This document shows positions 44,387-53,460 of a DNA stretch of 61,790 nucleotides, piece after piece. Position numbers and translations under genes: made by a program. How positions within the stretch are numbered: the first letter of the stretch is position 1; each line of letters starts with the position of its first letter. Source of the DNA: Lentisphaerota bacterium (GTDB lineage Bacteria > Verrucomicrobiota > Lentisphaeria > Victivallales > Victivallaceae); assembly GCA_015061495.1 (NCBI GenBank), contig SUWL01000005.1, forward strand, positions 1 to 61,790. The letters run 5' to 3'. Under the pieces are notes generated by a model that did no database searches, was not told where the DNA came from, and saw nothing but the letters and a program-made list of their open reading frames with translations.

Positions 44387-45424
44387 ATGGCAAAAAGTGA
44401 TCTTTACAAAGCAGCCGGAGTGGATATCGACTTGGCGACCACCCTTCTCGACCGGGTCAAAGCTGATCTCGGCAGTACCCGCCGCCCTGAAATGCTCACC
44501 CCTATCGGCGGATTCGGTGGACTCTTTCAAATCGACCTGTCCAAATACAAAGAACCGGTCATGGTTTCCAGTATCGACGGAGTCGGAACCAAATTGATGG
44601 TCGCCGCAATGATGGAAAAATATGATACCGTAGGATGCGATATCGTCAACCACTGTATCAATGATATCTCCGTTCAAGGTGCAGAACCGGTCTATTTCCT
44701 GGACTACATCGGAATCGGCAAACTCCGTTCACCGCTCTACGAAGAAGTTTTGAGCGGTATCGCCAAAGCATGCAAAGCAGCCGGATGCGCCGTCCTCGGC
44801 GGTGAGACCGCCGAAATGCCCGGTATGTACGGCAATGACTTCGACCTGGTCGGCGTCATCACCGGCATCGTTGAAAAAAGCAAAATCATCACCGGCGAAA
44901 AGATCCGTCCCGGACATGTCGCAATCGGTATCGCTTCCAACGGACCGCATACCAACGGTTTCAGTCTTGCCCGCAAAATTCTCTTTGACAGCGGCAAATA
45001 TACTGCCAAAACCTATCTGGACGAATTGGGCGAAACCGTAGGCGAAGCACTGCTTCACCCCCACATCTGCTACTACCCCGCCATCCGTCAGGCCATGCAG
45101 GAAGACCTGCCGCTGGATGGTATTGCCCACATCACCGGCGGCGGTCTCTATGACAATGTTCCGCGGATTCTGCCCGCCGATGTTTCGGTAAAATTCGATC
45201 CCAAAACACTGCCGGTGCCGCCGATTTTCAAATTGATGGTCAGAGAAGGCAATGTTTCCCACACCGAAGCATACCGGGTATTCAACATGGGTGTCGGCAT
45301 GGTCTGGTTCGTCCCCGCTCAAGCCGAAAAAAAAGCTCTGGAAATCATCCGCGCCAACGGTTATACCGCCGCTCATATCGGGGAAGTCGTTGCCGGAAAC
45401 AAAACCGTTGAAGTAGCTGAATAA
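44387..45424 (+). CDS. purM: phosphoribosylformylglycinamidine cyclo-ligase
   Basis: ATP-dependent AIR synthetase of purine biosynthesis, 345 residues as usual. MLTPIGGFGGLFQIDLSKYK, VSSIDGVGTKLMVAAMM, DIVNHCINDISVQGAEPVYF, LGGETAEMPGMYGNDFDLVG, SNGPHTNGFSLARKI and HITGGGLYDNVPRILP are the ordered PurM blocks. It shares this stretch with purB, although a fusion hydrolase and uxaC lie between. A 2-bp gap to the next gene suggests cotranscription. Confidence 0.97.
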   Translation: MAKSDLYKAAGVDIDLATTLLDRVKADLGSTRRPEMLTPIGGFGGLFQIDLSKYKEPVMVSSIDGVGTKLMVAAMMEKYDTVGCDIVNHCINDISVQGAEPVYFLDYIGIGKLRSPLYEEVLSGIAKACKAAGCAVLGGETAEMPGMYGNDFDLVGVITGIVEKSKIITGEKIRPGHVAIGIASNGPHTNGFSLARKILFDSGKYTAKTYLDELGETVGEALLHPHICYYPAIRQAMQEDLPLDGIAHITGGGLYDNVPRILPADVSVKFDPKTLPVPPIFKLMVREGNVSHTEAYRVFNMGVGMVWFVPAQAEKKALEIIRANGYTAAHIGEVVAGNKTVEVAE

Positions 45425-45426
45425 CT

Positions 45427-47232
45427 ATGACTGTAATGGACAGACTCAAGCGCATCTGGGAACCGGACAACAGTGCCAGCCGGACTTTGAAAGAAAAGTT
45501 CGCCGCAATCACCAATCTGGTTATCGGAGAAAAAGATGAAGCCAAACGCTTCCGGGCAGGTTTCGTAGCTTTGGTCTGTCCGTTATTGTCCAAAAACGGC
45601 AAAATCAACGAACACAGCAAAGCGGTTTACCGCCGGTTATTGGAAGAGTATTTCAATATCCAGATCGCAGAATCACATCTGGCAGAATTTTCCACTTTGG
45701 AACTGCCGGATGTGGAAACCGCTGCCAAATTGATTTGCGATTCATTCCCGGACAAAGCACTGCGGACAGCTGAATTCCTGATCGCATTGACCGTTTCCAT
45801 CGGCGGCAGAGCCGATGATATCTCTTTTGCCCGCACCGCAGCGTTGGCTTTGGGAATGAGCGCAGAAAATTTTGCCGCCACGTTGAAAAAACTCTCGGAA
45901 ACTGAAAAACGCCGGCAGCGTTTACGCAATTCCAGCCGGGGAATCATCGCCGCAATGGTCATCATCGCGGTATTCATCCTGACGGCAAAATTCATGCAGT
46001 CCGTCATTTTCGGCGTTTTGCTGGCATGTATTTTACTGCCGTTGGAAAAATTTTATGAAAAACGCCTGACCGCCCGAAAAGGATTCGTATTCGGGATAAT
46101 AAGAGCCTTGTGCTGGCCGTTTGTACCGCTTAAAAAACTCTCGGAACTGGTTTCCCGCAAAGGTGATCCTTCTACCAAACTGCGCCAGAATCCGCAAACT
46201 GTCCAGGAACGCAAAATCATCCGGCAGGCAGTTATTTTCACCATGCTCACCGCGCTGATCATTGCCGGAGCGGCAATTTTTGGAATAACCAAACTGACCG
46301 GACACTATATGCAAAATCTCCAGCGCTCCATCCGATCCTGGGAGGCGCAGCGCCTGACCGGCAACCAAAACGGAGAAAATGATACCAGATTGTCCTATGC
46401 AGTAGATACACTCAAAGATAATTTTGAATCTATCCCTCCGGCTCAATATCTTTTGGAAAAAGTACAAAAGGCAATAAAAAACCCGGAATTACGCGAACAA
46501 ATGACCCAGTCACTGCTCCGGCGCAGCGGGGGGCTGATGACCTTTGCCGGTGAAGCACTGGGCTATTTTGTCGCATTTATGTGCGATTTACTGCTTACCG
46601 TATTTTTCGCACTGCTGTTTTTGCACAAGTTTGCCGAATTCAAAGCGCGCAGCAGTCAGCACTCGGGAAGTGAATATATCGTCCGTAATTTTTTCAACGG
46701 CATCTGGCTGCCAGGAGTGGATGAAAGTCTGATTGAGGAAACCTGCAGAATCATTTCCGGGATCATCTTCCGGCTGCGCACCTGGCTCAAAGGATATCTG
46801 ACCCTGATTTTAGTTGATTCCACCTTTTATACCACCTGCTTTTTTCTGCTGGGAGTGCCGTTTTTCCTGCCGCTGGGAATCATTGCCGGATGCGGCATCG
46901 CCCTGCCCTATCTGGGTCCGGTAATCTCCTGTGCCATCACGCTGCTGGTAACGATCGCGGCGGGAGGCGCTTCCGGCACACTGCTGCTGGCGATCATCAT
47001 CGCCTATTTGATCTACAACGGCGTCATCGAACAATTCATTCTCTATCCCGCAGTGATCGGAGATTCTCTGGGATTAAGTACTCTTGAAACGATCATCGTG
47101 GTGCTGCTCGGTGCGGTTTTCGCCGGAATACCGGGAATGATTTTTGCCCTGCCGACAGCATCAGTGGCGAAATTCATCATCCCGCAGATCTATCACGGCT
47201 TTATCAGCAAGAGAATGTGGAAAACAGAATAA
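45427..47232 (+). CDS. AI-2E/PerM-family membrane protein with TerB-like N-terminal domain
   Basis: A 601-residue protein. Residues ~15-160 are a soluble helical domain (RFRAGFVALVCPLLSKNGKI, FLIALTVSIGGRADDISF) resembling TerB/DnaJ-associated domains. The rest is an AI-2E family permease with about eight membrane segments: a hairpin at ~170-205, then ~270-300, and the conserved C-terminal core (GVPFFLPLGIIAGCGIALPY, LGPVISC, ILYPAVIGDSLGLSTLETII, GAVFAGIPGMIFALPTASVA). Family members export small molecules or act as Na+/H+ antiporters; the signal AI-2 itself need not be the substrate. It begins 2 bp after purM. Confidence 0.85.
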   Translation: MTVMDRLKRIWEPDNSASRTLKEKFAAITNLVIGEKDEAKRFRAGFVALVCPLLSKNGKINEHSKAVYRRLLEEYFNIQIAESHLAEFSTLELPDVETAAKLICDSFPDKALRTAEFLIALTVSIGGRADDISFARTAALALGMSAENFAATLKKLSETEKRRQRLRNSSRGIIAAMVIIAVFILTAKFMQSVIFGVLLACILLPLEKFYEKRLTARKGFVFGIIRALCWPFVPLKKLSELVSRKGDPSTKLRQNPQTVQERKIIRQAVIFTMLTALIIAGAAIFGITKLTGHYMQNLQRSIRSWEAQRLTGNQNGENDTRLSYAVDTLKDNFESIPPAQYLLEKVQKAIKNPELREQMTQSLLRRSGGLMTFAGEALGYFVAFMCDLLLTVFFALLFLHKFAEFKARSSQHSGSEYIVRNFFNGIWLPGVDESLIEETCRIISGIIFRLRTWLKGYLTLILVDSTFYTTCFFLLGVPFFLPLGIIAGCGIALPYLGPVISCAITLLVTIAAGGASGTLLLAIIIAYLIYNGVIEQFILYPAVIGDSLGLSTLETIIVVLLGAVFAGIPGMIFALPTASVAKFIIPQIYHGFISKRMWKTE

Positions 47233-47243
47233 ACAGGCGATTT

Positions 47244-49088
47244 ATGAGAGCGATCAAAGCAGCAAGCACACTTTTACTGGCATGCCTCATTGCCGGATGT
47301 AACAGCGATGTTACCATAAAAAAAGTTGGAGCCAGCGGACGCCGTTATTACGAAGATACCTTCGTTTTCAGCGGTGGATTGAGTGCCGAAACAGTCAACT
47401 TGCTGGGAAACCATCTGCTGTTGACCAAAATGAAAATCGCCCCTGAACAATTCATCCGGGAATTGGAACTGCTCTGCCGTCAGGAACCCTCTTCCCGGGC
47501 GTTTATTGCCATGGCTGAAACATCACAATTTCTGGCTGCCAAACTTCGCTCCACCCCGGATATCGCAGTACGTTACGATTTGACCTCTCTGCTTTACGCC
47601 CAGAAATACTTCCGTAATGCAATAGATAAAAAAACGACCGTACTGTTTGATCCGGAGGCAATCATTGCGGTGAAATGTTACAATCTGGCGCTGACCGAAC
47701 TTTTTTCCTACCTCAAGGAACGAAATCTGCACACTGCCGGAGCATTTGAATTGACTGCCGCCGGAGGACAGATCATCCAATTCACCCTGCCGGATTTTTT
47801 CCTGCCGGTGACTGCAGATAAAATTTTGAGTTTTGAATTATGTTCAGACTACCGTCCGGTGAATCTGACCCACAACAGCCGCAATTTCGGCATCGGAGTG
47901 CCGTTGATATGCTGCCTCAAAGAAGATTCCGTTCCGGAAACTACCTTTGCCGATGATCAGGTGATCCCGGCGACATTGGCGATCCAGTTGCAGGTTTCTG
48001 CTGACGACACCTCCGGTTCCCGGCGCAAAGCGAAGTTGTTCTTTCTGGATTCCCGTTCCACTGATGAAGTCACCATTGACGGAACCCAAGTACCACTGGC
48101 ACAGGATTTTTCCACGCCGTTGGCATATATGGTACAAAAACCGCAGGTTTTCAACTTTTTACAGCGCACATTCAAAATTGACATGACCAAATCTGCAACC
48201 GGACTGTATCATCTGGAACCGCACCATGATGACCGCATCCCGATCGTGCTGGTTCACGGTTTGATGTCCGACATCCGCACCTGGCTGCAGTTGATAAATA
48301 CCCTGCAGAGTGATCCGGTGCTGCGGCAGAACTACCGTTTCATGGGATTTTCATACTCCAGCGGCAATCCGATCTTCATTTCTGCGATGCACTTGCGGGA
48401 AGCTCTGGCGGCAGAGCGGGAAAAACTGCAAAAAGACGGCAGAAATCTGGAAAAATTCGACCGGATGATCCTGATCGGACACTCCATGGGCGGATTGATC
48501 TCCCGGATGATGATTTCAACCTCAAATGATGATATTTTGTCCCGGTTTATCGGTAAAAAAGAGTATTCCACGATCAATCACCAGGACCGGTTTTTCCGGA
48601 AAATCCTCATTTTTGAACCGGTTCCTTATGTCAAAAGAGTTATTTTCATTGCCGTCCCCCACCGCGGTTCAGATCTGGCACAGAGTATGATCGGACAAGT
48701 GGCATCTTCGATGATCGAAATCCCCCAGTCACTGCTCGACCTCAATACGGCGATCATCCGTCAGCTGGTCAATCTCCCCAAAGAAAAAAGCATTGATGTC
48801 AACCGTTTCAACGGCATTGACAACCTTTCTCCCGATGGTACAGCTCTGAAGCTGCTCAATACCCTGCCGATTTCAGAAAAGATCCCCTATCATTCAGTCA
48901 TCGGCAATGAAAAACAGCGGGGAGTTCCCGGCGGCAGTGACGGCGTAGTATCATATTCCAGCAGTCATCTGGACGGAGCAAAAAGTGAGATCGTTGTTAA
49001 ATCCGGACACAGCGTTCAACAAAATCCCCTTGCCATCCAGGAGATCAAACGGATTTTGAAACGGCATCTTATTGAGTCAGGAAATTAA
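47244..49088 (+). CDS. lipoprotein alpha/beta hydrolase (lipase/esterase-like)
   Basis: A 614-residue protein. ATG 47244 (MRAIKAASTLLLACLIAGC) gives a lipoprotein signal with acylated Cys19; an upstream in-frame ATG overlaps the previous gene. About 300 residues without recognisable motifs precede a PGAP1/lipase-like alpha/beta hydrolase domain: PIVLVHGLMSDIRTWLQLIN, nucleophile Ser414 in LIGHSMGGLISRMM, IAVPHRGSDLAQS, and a final His near KSGHSVQQNPLAIQEIKR. It is probably attached to the outer membrane facing the periplasm. The substrate is unknown. The following DUF4105 and pssA genes suggest an envelope-lipid context. Confidence 0.82.
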   Translation: MRAIKAASTLLLACLIAGCNSDVTIKKVGASGRRYYEDTFVFSGGLSAETVNLLGNHLLLTKMKIAPEQFIRELELLCRQEPSSRAFIAMAETSQFLAAKLRSTPDIAVRYDLTSLLYAQKYFRNAIDKKTTVLFDPEAIIAVKCYNLALTELFSYLKERNLHTAGAFELTAAGGQIIQFTLPDFFLPVTADKILSFELCSDYRPVNLTHNSRNFGIGVPLICCLKEDSVPETTFADDQVIPATLAIQLQVSADDTSGSRRKAKLFFLDSRSTDEVTIDGTQVPLAQDFSTPLAYMVQKPQVFNFLQRTFKIDMTKSATGLYHLEPHHDDRIPIVLVHGLMSDIRTWLQLINTLQSDPVLRQNYRFMGFSYSSGNPIFISAMHLREALAAEREKLQKDGRNLEKFDRMILIGHSMGGLISRMMISTSNDDILSRFIGKKEYSTINHQDRFFRKILIFEPVPYVKRVIFIAVPHRGSDLAQSMIGQVASSMIEIPQSLLDLNTAIIRQLVNLPKEKSIDVNRFNGIDNLSPDGTALKLLNTLPISEKIPYHSVIGNEKQRGVPGGSDGVVSYSSSHLDGAKSEIVVKSGHSVQQNPLAIQEIKRILKRHLIESGN

Positions 49089-49092
49089 TATC

Positions 49093-50097
49093 ATGTCTGG
49101 TCAAAGTGTATTGATTCCAAGAATGTTGATTCTGCGAAAAATCAAACGGATCGTCAGATTTTTTTTACATTTGATCCTCTTTGCCGCTGGGCTGTGGTGT
49201 CTGGCGGCGATGCCTCCGGTGCTGAAACTGCCGGAATTGCTGATGTCGGTCTTTTCCATTGCGCTGACGGTACTGTTTATCGGCAGTTTCATCAACCGGC
49301 ACGCCTTTATTCTGCTGGCGGTAACGGAATTGACTTTTTTGCTTTACTTTCTCTCCCTGAATCCGCAAAAACAGTTTGCCGGAGTAGAATTTGAACGGAT
49401 TTTCGCCGTAAAACCTGCAATAAAATACCTTGAAAACGGCGATTTTGAAGTCATTAATCTGCGGAACAACTCCTATCCGGACAACTATGATGAAAAATCT
49501 GCAGATTATCCGGATGTTTTTGTCAACCGGAGTTTTTCTCCTGATAAAGTCACCTCCATGCAACTGGCGCAAGTTTACTGGAACGGAATGGATTACGTTG
49601 CCCATACCATGCTGAATTTCAAGTTTTCCGACGGCAAAGAACTGGCGGTTTCCATCGAACCGCGGACTCCAGTCGGTGTTGATCGCAAAAATTTCACTCA
49701 CCTGTGCCGTCAACATGAACTGCTGATCATTTTAAGCGTACCATCCGACCTGTTCGACCTGCGCACCCGTATCCGTGGCGAAGACCTCTACCTTTATGAT
49801 CTGGATCTTTCTCCTGCAGAATGCCGGATCATTCTGCAGGAGATCATCGCCAAAGTTGATAAACTCAACCGCGAACCGGAATTCTATGATCTCATCCGCG
49901 CAAACTGCATTACCGCCATCTATCCGGCATTCAAAATCGCCAAACCTGACCTCCGGGGCGATATCCGGGTTCTGTTTAACGGGTACTTTGACCGTATGCT
50001 CTTTGAGAATGGAATCATCAAACATCATAACGGAGAAAGTTTTGAATCGTTGAAATCACGCAGTTTTGTGAAAGGAAAATCTCAAGGCAAGTTGTAA
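49093..50097 (+). CDS. DUF4105 (Lnb N-terminal-like) membrane protein
   Basis: A 334-residue protein. ATG 49093 is preceded by AGGA; an upstream TTG overlapping the previous gene is less likely. Two or three membrane segments lie in the first ~95 residues (LHLILFAAGLWCLAAMPPVL, FSIALTVLFIGSFI, AFILLAVTELTFLLYFLSLN). The periplasmic part has the DUF4105 signature AHTMLNFKFSDGKELAVSIE, with a Cys (ANCITAIYPAF) and His in positions typical of this papain-like fold. The related Lnb domain takes part in lipoprotein N-acyl transfer, so an envelope-lipid role is possible. Confidence 0.8.
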   Translation: MSGQSVLIPRMLILRKIKRIVRFFLHLILFAAGLWCLAAMPPVLKLPELLMSVFSIALTVLFIGSFINRHAFILLAVTELTFLLYFLSLNPQKQFAGVEFERIFAVKPAIKYLENGDFEVINLRNNSYPDNYDEKSADYPDVFVNRSFSPDKVTSMQLAQVYWNGMDYVAHTMLNFKFSDGKELAVSIEPRTPVGVDRKNFTHLCRQHELLIILSVPSDLFDLRTRIRGEDLYLYDLDLSPAECRIILQEIIAKVDKLNREPEFYDLIRANCITAIYPAFKIAKPDLRGDIRVLFNGYFDRMLFENGIIKHHNGESFESLKSRSFVKGKSQGKL

Positions 50098-50120
50098 AAT
50101 CACTAATTGTGAATTATATT
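50092..50120 (+). promoter_or_regulatory. promoter of pssA with downstream palindrome
   Basis: TTGTAA (50092-50097, overlapping the previous stop), 17-bp spacer, TATATT (50115-50120). A perfect palindrome AAACAT/ATGTTT (50125-50138) lies at the expected transcription start and could be an operator. Confidence 0.55.
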
Positions 50121-50167
50121 AAGTAAACATGTATGTTTGAAAAACAGTAACTTATGGTACTAAAAAT

Positions 50168-50998
50168 ATGAAAAAACGTTCTCAATTTCTGTTGAGCAAA
50201 ACCAGATTGATCAAAAGCATCCCGAATTTTTTGACCATTTGCAATTCGTTGTGCGGTTTTGCGGCGATCCTGCTTATCCTGCCGATTTACAAAGGGACTC
50301 CGACTGCGGAGGCAGTCGATGTATTTGTGATCTGTTCGGTAATGATTTTTTCCGCAATGATATTCGACGTCTTTGACGGTTTTGCCGCCCGTTTGCTAAA
50401 TGCAGTAAGTCTGCACGGTATTCAAATGGATTCGCTGTCGGATATGGTGACATTCGGAGTGACTCCGGCGGTAATGGTTGCGGCGGCATCCAAATGTTTT
50501 TTTGAATGGGAAATGAATTTCTGGCAGCATGCCTATGTCTATTTGCTCTGTTCAATATACATCGGCGGAGCGGCACTGCGGCTGGCGACCTATAATGTCA
50601 ATGCCACACTGAAAACCAAAAGTTCGGACAACTTTTCCGGACTGCCCTCCCCGGGCGGAGCGGCGGCAATTTGTGTAGCGATCTTTTTTCTGCACGCCAA
50701 TATCGGTAAAGCGGATATCGCATGGCGTTATGCCGCTTGGATACTTCCGGTATATTCAGCAATTCTCGGCATCCTGATGAATAGTACCATCCCCTATATC
50801 CACGCCGGTAAATGGCTGATGTCCATCCGTCGCAACCGGAAAAAACTGCCGTTGGTAGTCCTGATGCTGGCAGTAGTGATTTGTTTCAGAGTCAACGGCT
50901 TAACCTTCCTGACTCTGGCATATATACTTTCCGGCCCGGTAATGCTGGCTTTTGAAAAAATCTATCATAAAAAAAATAACGGACTGCTGAACAAATGA
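50168..50998 (+). CDS. pssA: CDP-diacylglycerol-serine O-phosphatidyltransferase
   Basis: Integral membrane enzyme making phosphatidylserine, the precursor of phosphatidylethanolamine. The 276 residues include the CDP-alcohol phosphotransferase motif D-x2-DG-x2-AR-x8-G-x3-D-x3-D, seen as FDVFDGFAARLLNAVSLHG followed by IQMDSLSD at about 65-92, which binds metal and the CDP head group. IPNFLTICNSLCGFAAIL is the typical PssA N-terminus, and FSGLPSPGGAAAICV is a later conserved segment. The stop overlaps the epimerase start by ATGA. Confidence 0.9.
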   Translation: MKKRSQFLLSKTRLIKSIPNFLTICNSLCGFAAILLILPIYKGTPTAEAVDVFVICSVMIFSAMIFDVFDGFAARLLNAVSLHGIQMDSLSDMVTFGVTPAVMVAAASKCFFEWEMNFWQHAYVYLLCSIYIGGAALRLATYNVNATLKTKSSDNFSGLPSPGGAAAICVAIFFLHANIGKADIAWRYAAWILPVYSAILGILMNSTIPYIHAGKWLMSIRRNRKKLPLVVLMLAVVICFRVNGLTFLTLAYILSGPVMLAFEKIYHKKNNGLLNK

Positions 50999-51966
50999 AA
51001 ATATTGATCACCGGCGGAGCCGGATTTATCGGAGGACACCTCAACGAAGCCCTGCTCAAACGCGGGGATGAAGTCATTATTGCAGATAATTTCTCCACCG
51101 GTTCCAGAGATAACATCCGGAGCGTGGACGGCCGGTACGCCGAAGTGGTGGAAATGGATATTTCCCAAGACCACCAACAGTTGCGGGAACTTATCCGGGA
51201 AGTGGATACGGTTTTTCACCTCGCCGCCGCCGTCGGGGTTGAACTGGTGGTCAACGATCCGATACATACGATCCAAACCAATATCGACGGTTCGGCGCAT
51301 ACTGTAAAGGCAGCGGCAGAATTTGACAAACGCCTGTTTATCGCCTCCACCAGCGAAGTTTACGGCAAATCAGAAAACGACCGTTTCTCCGAAAACGATG
51401 ACCTGCTTATCGGTTCCCCATATCACTCCCGCTGGAGTTATGCATGCAGTAAACTGCTGGATGAATTTTACCTGATGGCATACCATCAATCCGCCGGATT
51501 ACGCGGCACAGTGGTAAGATTTTTCAATACGGTAGGCCCCAGACAAACCGGCAAATACGGTATGGTCGTGCCCAGATTCGTCAATAACGCGTTGAATGAT
51601 CTGCCGTTAAAAGTTTACGGTGATGGCGGTCAATCCAGATGCTTCTGTCACGTTGCCGATGTGGTTCAGGCACTGCTGCTGCTGCTGGATGATGACCGCA
51701 GCATCGGAGGGATATTCAACATCGGCAGTGACCGTCTGGTAACGATCAAAGAACTCGCTGAACTGGTCATCTCCCGTCTGCAAAGCAGCAGTACCCTGGA
51801 ATACATCCCTTACGAGCAGGCATATTCCAAAGGTTTTGAAGATATGCGACGTCGGAAACCATCTACTGACAAACTGCGGAAGCTGGTCAACTGGACCCCG
51901 CAGCATTCATTGGAAGATATCATCGATGATGTCGCCAATGAAATAAAGAAAAACATGAAATATTGA
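50995..51966 (+). CDS. NAD-dependent sugar-nucleotide epimerase/dehydratase
   Basis: A 323-residue extended SDR protein. The Rossmann motif GGAGFIGG lies at 7-14, and the catalytic Ser-Tyr-Lys set is ASTSEVYG with YACSK (Tyr149, Lys153). RFFNTVGPRQTGKYGMVVPR and DGGQSRCFCHVADVVQALLL are like UDP-glucuronate decarboxylases and UDP-glucose 4-epimerases. The precise sugar nucleotide cannot be settled. It overlaps pssA by 4 bases, suggesting a role in envelope lipid or glycan synthesis. Confidence 0.87.
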   Translation: MKILITGGAGFIGGHLNEALLKRGDEVIIADNFSTGSRDNIRSVDGRYAEVVEMDISQDHQQLRELIREVDTVFHLAAAVGVELVVNDPIHTIQTNIDGSAHTVKAAAEFDKRLFIASTSEVYGKSENDRFSENDDLLIGSPYHSRWSYACSKLLDEFYLMAYHQSAGLRGTVVRFFNTVGPRQTGKYGMVVPRFVNNALNDLPLKVYGDGGQSRCFCHVADVVQALLLLLDDDRSIGGIFNIGSDRLVTIKELAELVISRLQSSSTLEYIPYEQAYSKGFEDMRRRKPSTDKLRKLVNWTPQHSLEDIIDDVANEIKKNMKY

Positions 51967-51986
51967 TAAAAACCTGGCAAAAAGGC

Positions 51987-52014
51987 TTGAAAAAACGCAA
52001 AGTTGGTGTATATT
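51987..52014 (+). promoter_or_regulatory. promoter of rpmE
   Basis: TTGAAA (51987-51992), 16-bp spacer, TATATT (52009-52014), 53 bp before the start. A further TTGACA at 52021-52026 lacks a good -10 partner. Confidence 0.6.
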
Positions 52015-52067
52015 CTTATCTTGACATGTTTTCAAACAAATCATTAAACATAAAGAGAGATTGAGCA

Positions 52068-52268
52068 ATGAAAAAGGACATCCATCCCGCTTACGGCGAC
52101 GCAGTTGTGACCTGTGCTTGCGGTGCCACCTGGACTATCAAATCCACCCGCAAAGAGTACAAAGTCGGTATCTGCGCCAAATGCCACCCGTTTTTCACCG
52201 GCAAACAGAAATTTGTTGATACCGCAGGTCGTATTGATAAATTCAACCGCCGTTACAAAAAAGCGTAA
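52068..52268 (+). CDS. rpmE: ribosomal protein bL31
   Basis: A 66-residue large-subunit ribosomal protein. [20 protein letters not shown] opens as in the family, and the zinc-binding cysteines are Cys16, Cys18 (CAC) and Cys37 with the partner in [20 protein letters not shown]. So it is the zinc-containing type. AGAGA/GAG lies upstream. It has its own promoter and terminator and stands just before prfA, a common arrangement in bacteria. Confidence 0.95.
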   Translation: MKKDIHPAYGDAVVTCACGATWTIKSTRKEYKVGICAKCHPFFTGKQKFVDTAGRIDKFNRRYKKA

Positions 52269-52285
52269 GATTTTACAGTTACTTC

Positions 52286-52315
52286 GGCTTGCCGGATTCC
52301 GGCAAGCCTTTTTTT
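52286..52315 (+). terminator. Rho-independent terminator of rpmE
   Basis: GGCTTGCCGG pairs with CCGGCAAGCC (52286-52308), followed by seven T. It ends 12 bp before prfA, so prfA relies on read-through or its own start signals. Confidence 0.9.
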
Positions 52316-52326
52316 GACCGTATATC

Positions 52327-53421
52327 ATGACTCCGGCAGATATTCAAAATCACATCGACAATCTCCGTTCCCGCAGCAAGGTGCTGGAAGCAGACCTCTC
52401 TGATCCTGCGGTATTGAACGACATGGTGCAATTCCGCCGTGCCAGTCAGGAATTGAGCAAGCTGACCGCTCTTTTCGCTGATTTTGACCGTTGGGTCAAC
52501 TGCCTGAACAGCATCAATACCGACCGGGAAATGCTGACCGCTGAAAACGATGCCGAAATGAGGGAACTGCTGGAAGAGGAACTTTTATCACTGCATCAGG
52601 AAGCAGAGCAGTTGGAAAACCGCGTGCAAATTTCACTGCTTCCACCGGATCCCAACGATTCCAAAAATATCATTGTCGGCATCAAACCTGCCGCCGGCGG
52701 GGAAGAAGCAGCACTCTTTGCCGGAGAATTATTCCGTGCCTATCTGCACTATGCTGAATCACAGGGATGGAAAGTCGATATATTGGAACAGAGCGACACC
52801 GATTTAGGCGGCATAAAAGATGTCTCTTTTTCACTTGCCGGATGCGATGTATACAGCAAAATGAAGTTCGAAAGCGGCGTCCACCGGGTTCAGCGTGTTC
52901 CGGCTACCGAAGCCGGAGGCAGGATCCACACCTCTACCATAACCGTGGCGGTCATGCCGGAAGCAGAAGCCGTTGAATTGAATATCAAACCGGAAGATCT
53001 GCGTTTCGATGTATTCCGTTCCAGCGGAGCTGGTGGACAGCATGTCAATACGACCGATTCAGCAGTACGGGTCACTCACATTCCCAGCGGATTATCCGTT
53101 GCCAGCCAGCAGGAAAAGTCCCAGCACCGCAACAAAGAAATCGCCTTGCGGATACTCTATGCCAGATTGCTGGAACATAAACAGCAGCAGGAACAGGAAA
53201 AAATGGCGGCAGACAAACGTTCCCAGGTTGGAACCGGTGACCGGAGCGAAAGAATCCGCACCTATAATTTTCCCCAAAACCGGGTCACAGATCACCGTTT
53301 CAATGTTTCATCCTTTGATCTGCCCAAAATCATGGAAGGCGAATTTGCCCTCATACTCGATCAGATTTTCAAAATCACCTGCGAACAGCAGCTGGAAAAA
53401 TTGCGCAACAGTCAATTGTAA
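52327..53421 (+). CDS. prfA: peptide chain release factor 1
   Basis: Recognises UAA and UAG stop codons and releases the finished peptide. The 364 residues include the GGQ motif at Gly236-Gly237-Gln238 (SSGAGGQHVNTTDSAVRVTH), which enters the peptidyl-transferase centre. The N-terminal coiled-coil domain and IIVGIKPAAGGEEAALFAGE are typical. The RF1 identity rests on FESGVHRVQRVPATEAGGRI, the rpmE neighbour and the collinear length; RF2 has a programmed frameshift that is absent here. MSGQ-type methylation would be by PrmC, which is not in view. Confidence 0.93.
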   Translation: MTPADIQNHIDNLRSRSKVLEADLSDPAVLNDMVQFRRASQELSKLTALFADFDRWVNCLNSINTDREMLTAENDAEMRELLEEELLSLHQEAEQLENRVQISLLPPDPNDSKNIIVGIKPAAGGEEAALFAGELFRAYLHYAESQGWKVDILEQSDTDLGGIKDVSFSLAGCDVYSKMKFESGVHRVQRVPATEAGGRIHTSTITVAVMPEAEAVELNIKPEDLRFDVFRSSGAGGQHVNTTDSAVRVTHIPSGLSVASQQEKSQHRNKEIALRILYARLLEHKQQQEQEKMAADKRSQVGTGDRSERIRTYNFPQNRVTDHRFNVSSFDLPKIMEGEFALILDQIFKITCEQQLEKLRNSQL

Positions 53422-53460
53422 AGCGATGCTTGCAGGTCATCAGACAAAACAGTAACCCCA

